Assembly: GCA_026997055.1 (NCBI GenBank) | Contig: JALWJU010000278.1 | Coordinates: 1 to 17,226, forward strand | DNA length: 17,226 nt | Reading direction: 5' to 3' | From: Paracoccaceae bacterium | GTDB lineage: Bacteria > Pseudomonadota > Alphaproteobacteria > Rhodobacterales > Rhodobacteraceae | Part shown: piece by piece, positions 1-8,973 of the stretch | Layout: the number at the start of each line of letters is the position of its first letter | Position numbering within the stretch: position 1 is the stretch's first letter | Program-made: the position numbers and the translations under genes | Notes under the pieces: model-generated | The model's input: only the letters and a program-made list of their open reading frames with translations | The model's database searches: none | What the model was told of the DNA's origin: nothing

Positions 1-1
1 C

Positions 2-76
2 GATGCCTGGCTGGCCTCGATCGACCGCAACGGCGACGGGGTGATCACGACCGCCGACTTCGGCCCCAGAGGCTGA
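2..76 (+). CDS. C-terminus of an EF-hand protein (partial)
   Basis: Only the last 24 codons are in the window. They contain a canonical EF-hand calcium-binding loop, D-R-N-G-D-G-V-I-T-T-A-D, with acidic residues at loop positions 1, 5 and 12 and Gly at 6, and end FGPRG-stop. EF-hand proteins are often found beside PCu(A)C and SCO copper genes in Rhodobacteraceae, and those genes follow here. The chaperone remnant begins directly after the stop codon without room for its own start and signal peptide, so a deletion junction lies at or near this stop. The native 3' end of the EF-hand gene may therefore also be altered. Confidence 0.6.
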   Translation, partial: DAWLASIDRNGDGVITTADFGPRG

Positions 77-455
77 GCGCTTCCGATGCCGCACTCGGCG
101 CGATCGCCGACTCCGGCGACGCACGCGACCGGCTGATCGGCGGCGCGCCGATTATCCCAAGGTCGAAATCCACGAGACGGTCGAGAAGGACGGCGTGGCG
201 AAGATGCAGCCCGCGGGCGAGATCGTGATCCCCGCCGGCGCCACGGTGGAGCTCAAGCCCGGCGGCTATCATGTCATGTTCATGGGGCTCAAGGGCGATC
301 AGCGCTTCGAGGTGGGCGAGACGGTCGAGGCCACGCTGATCTTCGAGAAGGCCGGCGAGGTGACGGTCGATTTTCCGGTGCGCAAGCGCATGGGCGGCAT
401 GGGCGCGATGGGCGGCATGTCAGGCATGAAGCACGGCGACGGCGCCTCGAACTGA
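77..455 (+). pseudogene. PCu(A)C periplasmic copper chaperone remnant, truncated and frameshifted
   Basis: The C-terminal two thirds of a PCu(A)C (DUF461) copper chaperone, a family that delivers Cu(I) to the CuA centre of cytochrome oxidase in the periplasm. The family signature H-x10-M-x21-H-x-M is intact: H in EIHETVEK, M in AKMQP, and H and M in YHVMFMG. A Met-rich tail with repeated GGM/GMSGM follows. Two lesions are visible. First, no signal peptide or N-terminal strand exists; similarity starts around ADSGDARDRLIGG (about 106-144). Second, that segment is in a different frame from PKVEIHETVEK (from 156), so a frameshift lies between about 145 and 156. A GTG at 195 could start a short product, but it would lack the first His ligand. 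Probably non-functional, unless the sequence has errors here. Confidence 0.7.
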
Positions 456-463
456 CGGCTGGC

Positions 464-485
464 GGGGCGGCGCGCCTGCCGCCCC
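464..485 (+). terminator. GC-rich hairpin between PCu(A)C remnant and SCO gene
   Basis: A perfect 8-bp stem, GGGGCGGC (464-471) with GCCGCCCC (478-485), encloses a 6-base loop. It lies 9 bases after the chaperone stop codon. The following bases are pyrimidine-rich (CTCTCTCCTGCATCTT) but lack a true T run. It could be a weak intrinsic terminator or an mRNA-stabilising hairpin. Confidence 0.35.
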
Positions 486-519
486 CTCTCTCCTGCATCT
501 TCCGCAAAGGAAACCCGAC

Positions 520-1145
520 ATGGCTCTTTCACGACCGGTCCTTGCCGCCCTGGCCGTCGCCGCCCTCGGGGTGGTCCGGCTCGGCGGCTATCTCTACGCT
601 ATCTCTACACCGCCATCGGCACGCCCGAGACCGCCTGCGCCCGGTCGCAGGTGGCCGGCGCCACCATCGGCGGCTCCTTCACCCTGATCGACGAGACCGG
701 CCGCACCGTGACCGACCTCGACGTGATCACCAGGCCCTCGCTGGTGTATTTCAGCTATACGTTCTGCCCCGATGTCTGCCCCACCGACAGCGCCCGCAAT
801 GCCGAGGCGCTCGACCTGATCCAGGCGCGGGGCATCGACGCGCAGGCGGTGTTCGGCTCGATCGACCCCGAGCGCGACACGCCCGAGCGGGTAGCGGAAT
901 TCACCGACATCTTCCACCCCGACATGATCGGGTTGACCGGAACCCCCGAGCAGGTCGCCGCCGCCTCGAAGGCCTACAAGACCTATTATGCCAAACAGGA
1001 CACGGGCGACGAATACTACCTGATGGATCACTCCACCTTCACCTATCTGGTCCTGCCCGACCGGGGCTTCGTCGCTTTCTTCCGCCACGACACCACCCCC
1101 GAACAGATTGCCGACACGGTGGCCTGCTTTTCCGGCAAGACGTGA
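520..1145 (+). pseudogene. SCO1/SenC-family copper-binding protein, frameshifted by an 11-bp tandem duplication
   Basis: A thioredoxin-fold SCO protein, membrane-anchored on the periplasmic side and acting in CuA-site assembly of cytochrome c oxidase. The start is ATG 520, with AAAGGA at 506-511 ahead of it; the first residues MALSRPVLAALAVAALGVV form an N-terminal membrane anchor. The copper-binding CxxxC is seen as F-C-P-D-V-C-P, and the distal His ligand as M-D-H-S-T-F. The gene ends with the usual FSGKT-like tail at 1145. The anchor and the copper domain are in different frames: an 11-base unit at 589-599 is repeated at 600-610 with one or two differences, shifting the frame. Removing one unit restores a continuous protein of about 200 residues. 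As written, only an anchor-less product from an internal start such as GTG 651 could be made. Confidence 0.82.
589..610 (+). repeat. 11-bp tandem duplication inside the SCO gene
   Basis: TATCTCTACGC (589-599) is followed directly by TATCTCTACAC (600-610). Both copies encode Y-L-Y, in two different frames. Protein continuity (LGGYLY followed by YLYTAIGTPE) shows that one copy is extra. Confidence 0.85.
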
Positions 1146-1160
1146 CCGACCGCCGGCACG

Positions 1161-2096
1161 TCACCTTCGGGATGCGCTGAACCGGGCGGTGAAGCCGCGC
1201 GCCTCTCCGGGGGGTGGCGAGGCCAGATCGAGCCGGCCATCGGCGGCGGTTGCGATGGCCCGGGCGATCGACAGGCCCAGCCCGGTGCCCTCACCCCCGG
1301 TTTTCCCGCGCGCGAAGGGCTCGGTCAGACGGGCGAGCAGGTCGGGCGCGACGGGGTCGGCATCGTTGGTGACGGTGATCCCGCCATCGGCGGCAAGCTC
1401 GACGGTGACGGGCGTTCCGGGGACGCCATGCGTCAGGGCGTTTTCCACGAGATTGCGCAGCAGGATCGCATAGGCATCGGGGTTCAGGGGCGCGCGCGGA
1501 CCGGTCTCGGGCATTGTGACTCGCAATCTGTCCGCACCGCTGGTGCGCGCCACCTCGTCGAGGAGCAGCCGGGCAGCCGCAGCCAGGTCCTGTTCCTCGC
1601 CGGTGCGCACGGACCCGCCCTCGGCACGGGACAGTTGCAGCAGCTTTTCCGACAGCCGGGCCAGCCGCCCCAGCGCTGCCGTGAGCTGCGCCGCACGCTC
1701 GGCGGCGGGGCCCGGACCGGCCTCGGCCTGTAGCCGCTGGGCCTGGGCCAGAGCGGCGGCAATCGGTGTCCGCAGCTCGTGCGCCGCGTGGGCGGCAAAG
1801 CGGCGTTCGGCCGTCAGCGCGGCGTCGAGCCGGGCCATCAGCGCATTGACCGATCCGCCGATCCCGGCCAGTTCCCGGGGCAGCCCGTCGAGCGGCAGCG
1901 GGGTCAGGTCGCCACGCCCGCGCCGGGCGATGCGCGCGTTCAGCCGCGCGACCGCCGCCAGCTCGCGCCGCAGGATCAGGCCGATCAGCAACAGGCTGAC
2001 CGGCAGCAGCACCGTCAGCGGCGCCATCAGCCGCAGGTCGAAATCGCGGTGGATCGATTGCGACAGGGCAATCAGCGACCAGGCCGCCGCCGCAAG
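1161..2096 (-). CDS. Sensor histidine kinase, N-terminus truncated
   Basis: C-terminal part of a two-component sensor kinase. From the N-terminal side: the end of a sensing segment (about AWSLIALSQSIHRDFD), a transmembrane helix (APLTVLLPVSLLLIGLIL), a HAMP-like linker, an H-box with the phospho-acceptor in HAAHELRTP, an N-box (LLRNLVENALTHG), a G1-like ITVTNDADP and a G2 box (GEGTGLGLSIA). The stop is at 1161-1163. Position relative to SCO is tail to tail with a 15-bp gap. The reading frame meets a stop (TAG, read from 2097-2099) where the helicase remnant starts, so the first transmembrane helix, most of the sensor domain and the promoter are missing. An internal ATG at 2027 could yield a 288-residue protein, but no native promoter remains. 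A role in copper sensing is inferred from neighbours only. Confidence 0.75.
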   Translation of the reverse strand, partial: LAAAAWSLIALSQSIHRDFDLRLMAPLTVLLPVSLLLIGLILRRELAAVARLNARIARRGRGDLTPLPLDGLPRELAGIGGSVNALMARLDAALTAERRFAAHAAHELRTPIAAALAQAQRLQAEAGPGPAAERAAQLTAALGRLARLSEKLLQLSRAEGGSVRTGEEQDLAAAARLLLDEVARTSGADRLRVTMPETGPRAPLNPDAYAILLRNLVENALTHGVPGTPVTVELAADGGITVTNDADPVAPDLLARLTEPFARGKTGGEGTGLGLSIARAIATAADGRLDLASPPPGEARGFTARFSASRR

Positions 2097-3396
2097 CTAC
2101 CAGGCGATCATCGCCCATGCGCGCGAGGTCAGTCCGAACCTGAAGCTGCTCGGCCTCTCCGCCACGCCCGGCCGCGGCGATGGTCGCAGCTTGCGAAAGA
2201 CCTTCAGCAATGTCGGCTATCACCTGCGGATCGGCACGCTCATCGCGCGCGGCCTGCTGGTCCCGCCCCGAACCTTAACCATCGACCTCGGGATCGAGGA
2301 CGAACTGTCTGGCATCGACAGAACCGCCGGCGATTTCGACATGCGTCAGGCGGACAAGGTGCTCAATCGCGCCGTGCTCAACGAGGCCATGGTCGAGCAT
2401 TGGGCCGACAAGGCCGCCGACCGGCGCACGATCTTCTTCTGCCCGACCGTAGACCATGCCGAGGCGGTGGCGGAAGCGTTTCGGGCGGCGGGCGTTTCGG
2501 CCGAGGCGATCACGGGAGACATGCCGGCGCGGGCGCGCGCAGACCTCATCGCCCGCTTCGACCGGGGCGAGGTTCAGGTGCTCACCAACTGCATGGTGCT
2601 GACGGAAGGCTTCGACAGCCAGCCCGCGGGCTGCATCGGCATCCTGCGCCCCATGCTGCACAAGGGCACCTTCATTCAGGCGGTTGGGCGCAGTTTGCGC
2701 CGGGTCGATCCCGAACGCTTCCCCGGCATCGTGAAGACCGACTGCATCGTGCTGGATTTCGCGGGCGCGGCGCTCCGCCATGGCACGCTCGAGCAGGAAA
2801 TCGACCTCGACGAGGACGAGACCCCGCCCGGCGAACGCCCGTGGAAAACCTGCCCGTCCTGCGAGGCCGAACTGCCGCTCGGCGCCTCCATCTGCGATCT
2901 CTGCGGCCACGTCTTCACTCGCGAGATCGGCGAGAAACGTCTGTTGACCGCCTTCGAGATGACCGAGATCGACCTTCTGGATCGCTCTCCCTTCTTTTGG
3001 GTAGCGCTGCATGGCGACGGCCAGGCGCTGATGGCCAGCGGTTTCCAGGGCTGGGCCGGCGTGTTCCACGACGGCACGCTCTGGCACGCGCTCGGCCGGC
3101 CCAGGGGCCAGGAGATCCGCCCCCTTGCGGTGGGCACGCGGGTGCAGGCGCTGGCGGCTGCCGACGATTTCCTGCGCATGACCGAAACCTCCAGCGCCGC
3201 GGCCAAGAGCAAACGTTGGCTCAACGATCCCGCCACCATGCGCCAGATCGAACTGCTGCAACGCGCCGGCTTCGAGACCAGCGGCATGGATTTCGGACTG
3301 TCGAAATACGCCGCCAATTGCCATCTGAACTTCCGCTGGAACCGTGCCGCGATCCGCGCGGCGGTGCTGCGCGACATGGGCCGCACCGCCGCATGA
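2083..3396 (+). pseudogene. Superfamily 2 DEAD/DEAH-type helicase, N-terminus missing, with C-terminal zinc finger
   Basis: About 437 residues of an SF2 helicase of the phage/island type. Similarity starts at AAAASYQAII, just downstream of where the DEAH motif would be. Motif III is present (GLSATPGRGDG), followed by a complete C-terminal RecA lobe with motif IV-like RRTIFFCPT, motif V (LTEGFDS) and motif VI (QAVGRSLRRVDP). A zinc knuckle follows: C-P-S-C, ten residues, C-D-L-C. Walker A and DEAH are absent, so it cannot hydrolyse ATP. The open frame continues upstream to about 1516, but that part is the antisense of the histidine kinase. The small protein follows after 24 bp and then the recombinase module, so the gene probably belonged to that mobile element. 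Confidence 0.75.
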
Positions 3397-3420
3397 AACG
3401 CCCCCCTGCCACCCGACATC

Positions 3421-3591
3421 ATGAGTCCCGCCGAACGGCGGGCGGAACTCTGCGCCCTGCTGGCCCTCGGCCTGATCCGCCTGCGGATGCGGGAACAGGG
3501 GCAACATGTCGAGGAAACGGGAGAATTTCCGCTACACAACTCAGGCATTCAGAGCGGTAGTGCAGGTCCAACCAACCGGAGGACCGCATGA
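3421..3591 (+). CDS. Small conserved protein of the DUF2924/recombinase module
   Basis: A 56-residue protein starting MSPAERRAELCALLALGLIR and ending TNRRTA. The first 30 residues form an amphipathic, Leu/Arg-rich helical stretch; the tail is polar and probably disordered. Its stop overlaps the next start as ATGA (3588-3591), typical of translational coupling. From memory, similar short proteins precede DUF2924 and serine-recombinase genes in many alphaproteobacteria; function is unknown. A second frame beginning ATG 3393 is also open but is Arg/Pro-rich and looks like an overlap artefact. Confidence 0.6.
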   Translation: MSPAERRAELCALLALGLIRLRMREQGQHVEETGEFPLHNSGIQSGSAGPTNRRTA

Positions 3592-4037
3592 ACACACACG
3601 ATCCCATCCCCGCGCGCCTGGCTGCGCTGAAGGCCATGAAGACGCCCGAGCTGAAGGTCCAGTGGCGAGAACTGTTCGACAGTGACCCGCCGCCCTTCAA
3701 CCGGCGATACCTCGAAAGCCGGCTGGCCTACCGCATCCAGGAACTCAGCCTTGGCGGGTTGAAGCCGGAGACCGTCCGGCGGCTGGAACGGCTCGGTGAG
3801 GAACTTGACGGCGGTGATCGCAGCAAGAGCCGCATCCGGGCCGATCTCAAGCCCATCGTCGGCACCCGCCTGATCCGCGAGTGGCAGGGCGTCGAGCACG
3901 TCGTCACCGTTACCGCTGATGGTTATGAATGGCTGGGTCGCCCCTACAAGTCACTGTCCTCGGTCGCTCGCGCCATCACCGGCACCCGCTGGAACGGCTG
4001 GGTGTTCTTCGGGCTCAAGAACCGGAGGCGCACATGA
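3588..4037 (+). CDS. DUF2924 domain protein
   Basis: 149 residues of DUF2924, a family of unknown function found almost always next to a large serine recombinase in alphaproteobacterial prophages and islands. Features seen are the N-terminal helix RLAALKAMKTPELKVQWRE, the central FNRRYLESRLAYRIQELS, the strand GTRLIREWQGVEHVVTV, and the C-terminal YKSLSSVARAITGTRWNGWV, which resembles the small DNA-associated motif of this family. GGAGGA (3578-3583) lies 4 bases before the ATG. Both ends overlap neighbours by four bases (ATGA), so the gene belongs to the recombinase operon. A helper role in recombination is inferred from context. Confidence 0.85.
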   Translation: MNTHDPIPARLAALKAMKTPELKVQWRELFDSDPPPFNRRYLESRLAYRIQELSLGGLKPETVRRLERLGEELDGGDRSKSRIRADLKPIVGTRLIREWQGVEHVVTVTADGYEWLGRPYKSLSSVARAITGTRWNGWVFFGLKNRRRT

Positions 4038-5384
4038 CAAGCGTGAAGATCAAGCGCCGCTGTGCGGTCTATACCCGCAAATCCTCCGAGGAAGGGCTTG
4101 AGCAGGAGTTCAACTCGCTCGACGCCCAGCGCGAGGCCTGCGAGGCATACATTGCCAGCCAGCGCTCCGAGGGCTGGGTGCTGGTCCGCGACCGCTATGA
4201 CGATGGCGGCATCTCCGGCGGCACGCTGGAGCGGCCCGGCCTGCAACGGCTGATCGCCGATATCGAGGATGGGCTGGTCGACGTGGTGGTGGTCTACAAG
4301 ATCGACCGGCTCTCGCGCTCGCTGGCCGACTTCGCCAAGCTGGTCGAGGTGTTCGACCGCAATGACGTGACCTTCGTCTCGCTCACCCAGTCCTTGAACA
4401 CCACCACCTCCATGGACAGGCTGACGCTGAACATCCTGCTGTCCTTCGCCCAGTTCGAGCGCGAGGGTGAGGCGGATCAAGCGGGGCGTCCAGTGGACGG
4501 CCCGCCCGCCGAACGCCGAACGCATCCCCGACAAGTTCGCGGCCTCCCGCAAGAAGGGCATATGGATGGGCGGGGTGCCGCCCTGGGGCTACCGTGTGGA
4601 GAACCGCAAGCTGGTGATTGACGAGGCGCGCGCGGAACATGTGCGCTGGATCTTTGCACGATTCCTGGAAATCGGCTCGGGCACGGAACTGGCGCGCGAG
4701 GTGGAAAAGCGCGGTCTGCGCACCCCCAGGGGCAACCGGATCGACAAGAAGTTCCTCTACCGGATGCTGAACAACCGCGCCTATATCGGCGAGGCGGTGC
4801 ACAAGGGGCAGAGCTACCCCGGCGAGCATGATGCCATCATCGACCGCGCGACGTGGGACCGCGTCCACGCGATCCTGAAGGAGAGCCCCCGCAAGCGCGC
4901 CGCGCGCACCCGGGCCGAGACACCGGCGCTGCTCAAGGGGCTGCTTTACGGGCCCGATGGCGCGGCGTTCTCGCCCAGCCACACCCGCAAGGGCGACAAG
5001 CTCTACCGTTACTACGTCAGCCAGACGGTTCTGAAGCATGGCGCCGGAACCTGTCCGGTCGGCCGGGCGCCGGCGGGCGAGATCGAGGCCGCCGTGATTG
5101 ACCAGCTGCGCGCCGTGTTCCGCCAGCCCGAGATCGTGGTGGCGACGTGGAAGGCAGTGAAGGCGCAGGATGGTGACATCACGGAAATCGACGCCCGCAC
5201 CGCCCTCCAGCAACTCGACCCGCTATGGGACGAACTTTTCCCGGCCGAACAGGCGCGGATCGTGGCGCTGCTGGTGGAACGGATCGACATTGGCACCGCA
5301 GGGCTCGACATCCGGCTGCGGGTGGATGGGCTGACAAGCCTCGCGCGGGAGTTGATGGTCGATAACGGAAAGGAAGCTGCATGA
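4034..5384 (+). pseudogene. Large serine recombinase, split by an insertion-type frameshift
   Basis: Site-specific recombinase that would integrate or excise the element. The N-terminal half (4034 to about 4465) is a complete resolvase domain: catalytic Ser in Y-T-R-K-S, then DDGGISGGTLERPGL and YKIDRLSRSLADF, ending LLSFAQFERE. The C-terminal half continues in another frame from about 4515: ERIPDKFAASRKKGIWMGG, the Recombinase domain (WGYRVENRKLV), a zinc-ribbon-like region lacking most Cys, and a final helical region ending NGKEAA. In intact relatives FERE is followed by about two residues and then ERIRDK; here 49 bases intervene (4466-4514), about 43 too many, which shifts the frame. GTG 4467 could start the second half. 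GGAGG (4024-4028) precedes ATG 4034. Neither half should recombine DNA alone, so the element is probably stranded. Confidence 0.8.
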
Positions 5385-5764
5385 AACCCGCCGCCACACC
5401 TGACACCATCACGATCCACGTCCCGTTCCGCATCATCAAACGCGGCGGGCGGAAGGAGGTGCAGCTTCCTCCGGACGTGCCGGTTCAGCGCAGGACCGAC
5501 AACACCCTGATCAAGGCCCTGGCCCGTGCGTTCCGCTGGAAACGCATGCTGGAATCCGGTGAATTCACCACCATCAGTGAACTCGCCGAGCACGAAGGCA
5601 TCGCGCCGTCCTACATGACCCGCGTATTGCGGCTGACCTTGCTTGCGCCCGACATCGTCGAGGCTATCCTGGATGGGCGGCAGGTTCCTGGCATCAGCAT
5701 GTCACGATTGCTCGACCCCTTTCCCCTTGAATGGGTCGAGCAACGAAAGCAATCTAGTCTGTAG
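5381..5764 (+). CDS. ParB/KorB-like helix-turn-helix protein of the recombinase module
   Basis: 127 residues. The N-terminal part is a beta-rich, basic segment (ITIHVPFRIIKRGGRKEVQL). At about residues 63-95 is a helix-turn-helix resembling ParB/KorB: ISELAEHEGIAPSYMTRVLR followed by LTLLAPDIVEAILDGRQ. The C-terminal motif LLDPFPLEWVEQR resembles what I recall of homologues beside recombinases. The start overlaps the recombinase stop as ATGA, with AAGGA at 5370-5374. Probably a DNA-binding accessory factor or regulator of the recombinase operon (inference). An inverted repeat at 5708-5743 lies inside the last codons and may be its target. Confidence 0.65.
   Translation: MKPAATPDTITIHVPFRIIKRGGRKEVQLPPDVPVQRRTDNTLIKALARAFRWKRMLESGEFTTISELAEHEGIAPSYMTRVLRLTLLAPDIVEAILDGRQVPGISMSRLLDPFPLEWVEQRKQSSL
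5708..5743 (+). repeat. 11-bp perfect inverted repeat at the end of the HTH gene
   Basis: TTGCTCGACCC (5708-5718) and GGGTCGAGCAA (5733-5743) are exact reverse complements, separated by 14 bases. The arms encode L-L-D-P and W-V-E-Q. No T run follows, so it is not a standard intrinsic terminator. It could be an operator, an mRNA hairpin or a recombinase site. Confidence 0.6.
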
Positions 5765-5776
5765 CGGCATTACAGA
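5758..5776 (+). promoter_or_regulatory. Candidate operator TCTGTA-N7-TACAGA upstream of the hsd promoter
   Basis: TCTGTA (5758-5763) and TACAGA (5771-5776) form a 6-bp dyad with a 7-base spacer, 11 bases upstream of the -35 box. A further TCTGTAG half site occurs at 5819-5825, where transcription should start. The arrangement resembles an operator pair, but no binding protein is known. Confidence 0.35.
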
Positions 5777-5787
5777 TCATTTTCCGA

Positions 5788-5816
5788 TTGACTCGGTCCG
5801 GCCCGCGTGCTATCTT
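5788..5816 (+). promoter_or_regulatory. Sigma-70-type promoter of the defence operon
   Basis: TTGACT (5788-5793) and TATCTT (5811-5816) are separated by exactly 17 bases and are close to TTGACA/TATAAT. Transcription would start near 5823. AGAGGA (5836-5841) then lies 6 bases ahead of ATG 5848. This also fixes the start of the first gene, because the longer open frame from 5788 would begin inside the promoter. Confidence 0.65.
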
Positions 5817-5847
5817 TTTCTGTAGATCGCCAAACAGAGGATTCAGG

Positions 5848-6437
5848 ATGCGGCTCTCCGAGCTATCTGACATTCACTTCGGATACACCGCGCGCGGCAG
5901 GCTCGAGCCGCGACCAGATGGCGGCGTTCCTGCGCTGCAGCTGCGCGACGTGAGCGCCCACGGCGAAACCCCGGGCACCGACCTGCAGCGATACGACTTG
6001 GGTGATCTGCCCGATCGGTACTTCGTGCGCGGCGGCGAAGTGGTGTTTCGCTCGCGCGGCGAGCCGAATACCGCCGTCGCAATTCCCGACGATCTGCCCG
6101 AGCCCATCGCCGTCATCGTCCCGCTTGTCATTATCCGCCCCGACCGCGCGCGCATCCTGCCGGATTACCTTGCCTGGGCCATCAACCAGCCGACCGCGCA
6201 GAGTGCGTTGGGGGCCGGCGCACAGGGAACCAGCCTCAGGATGATTCCCATGGCCACGCTGGAACGCCTCGATATCCCAGTGCCCGATTTTCAAGCGCAA
6301 CGGCGGATCGTCGCGCTCAGCGCCCTCGCGACGCGCGAAATGCAGCTCTTGCAAGACCTCGCCGCAAGACGCACCCAGTATATGAGCGCAATTCTCGACC
6401 AGGCCGCCCGCGCCACCGACCAGAAGGAAATTCCCCG

Positions 6438-6441
<4 letters not shown>
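5848..6441 (+). CDS. Half-length HsdS-like specificity protein (single TRD)
   Basis: 197 residues, about half a normal HsdS. Residues 1-140 look like one target-recognition domain (opening MRLSELSDIHFGYTARGR; YFVRGGEVVFRSRG; IAVIVPLVIIRPD; LPDYLAWAINQP). IPVPDFQAQRRIVALS at about 140-155 matches the PLPPLPEQRKIAEI hinge that ends a TRD, and residues 155-190 form the dimerising helix. Type I enzymes need two TRDs per complex, so it could act as a homodimer or pair with HsdM in place of the full HsdS. It is the first gene of the operon and overlaps hsdM by ATGA. A full two-TRD HsdS lies downstream, so the two specificity polypeptides may compete or mix. It could alternatively be a regulatory S fragment. 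Confidence 0.7.
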
Positions 6442-7947
<1,506 letters not shown>

Positions 7948-7955
<8 letters not shown>

Positions 7956-8973
7956 GGGCGAAATCATCCTCTATGCCACCGAGGACGGCGCGGCCGAAAT
8001 CCAGCTTCGCGCGGTTGATGGCACGGTGTGGCTGAGCCAGGCCGAGATGGCCGAGCTTTTTCAGACGACAAAGCAGAACATCAGCCTGCATGTGCGCAAC
8101 ATCCTCGCCGAGGGAGAGTTGGAGCCGGAGTCAACTGTCAAGGAATACTTGACAGTTCAAACCGAGGGCAAAAGGCAGGTAAAGCGGTCAATGACGCTGT
8201 ATCGGCTCGAAATGATCCTCGCCGTCGGCTATCGGGTGCGCAGCCCCCGCGGGGTGCAGTTCCGCCGCTGGGCCACCGCGGCGCTGAAGGAATATCTCGT
8301 CAAGGGCTTCGTCATGAACGACGAGCGCCTGAAGGACCCCGCATGGGATTACTTCGATGAGCTGCTTGAGCGTATCCGCGACATCCGCGCGTCCGAGGCG
8401 CGGTTCTATCAGAAGGTGCGCGACATCCTGGCGCTGTCCGAGGATTACGACCCGAAATCATCCGCCGCGCAGGAATTCTATGCGAAAATTCAGAACAAGA
8501 TGCTTTTTGCCGTCACCGGCCACACGGCGGCGGAGCTGATCCGCGAGCGCGCCGACCCGGCAAAGCCCAACATGGGGCTGACCACATGGAAGGGCGCGGT
8601 GGTGCGCAAGGGCGATGTGAGCACCGCCAAGAACTATCTGGGCGAGGCGGAAATCCGCGAACTCAACCTGATCGTCACCATGTTCCTCGACACCGCCGAA
8701 CTGCGCGCCAGCCGCCGCCAGACCATGCGGCTCGCCGAGTGGGAAGGCGTGCTGGACAATTTCCTGCGTTCCAACGAACTGCCGAAGCTTCAAGGTGCGG
8801 GCAGTGTTTCTGCCAAAGAAGCCAAGCGCATCGCCCACGCCCGCTACGGCGAATTCGACGCAAGGCGCAAACAGGCGCAAAGAGCCGAGGCCGAAAGGAC
8901 GGACGAACTGGAAGAACTCAAGCGCATCGCCAAGGCCGCCGAGGGGCGTGGAAAGGGGGTGCGGAATGCTTGA
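7948..8973 (+). CDS. rhuM: RhuM-family protein
   Basis: 341 residues of the RhuM family, named after a Salmonella pathogenicity-island gene and frequent inside type I RM operons; the molecular function is not established. A winged-helix-like region at about residues 27-52 (WLSQAEMAELFQTTKQNISL) is followed by the family core (LTVQTEGKRQVKRSMTLYRL, EMILAVGYRVRSPRGVQFRRW). The middle contains YFDELLERIRDIRASEARFYQ and TGHTAAELIRERAD. The C-terminus is a charged coiled coil (EFDARRKQAQRAEAERTDEL). AAGGAG at 7932-7937 precedes ATG 7948. The gene sits between hsdM and hsdS and overlaps both by 8 bp, so it is co-translated with the methylase. It may regulate or bind the RM complex (inference). Confidence 0.85.
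8133..8157 (+). repeat. 10-bp perfect inverted repeat inside rhuM
   Basis: AACTGTCAAG (8133-8142) and CTTGACAGTT (8148-8157) are exact reverse complements around a 5-base spacer. It lies in codons for V-K-E-Y-L-T-V-Q, part of the conserved RhuM core. It could be an mRNA hairpin, an operator or coincidence. Confidence 0.55.

Noticed and set aside
1516..2082. Long plus-strand N-terminal extension of the helicase frame
   Set aside because: This part is antisense to the histidine kinase and Ser/Arg-rich. Helicase similarity starts only near 2083.
2275..3507. 410-residue antisense frame opposite the helicase remnant
   Set aside because: Low-complexity translation and no motif; the plus strand carries helicase motifs III-VI.
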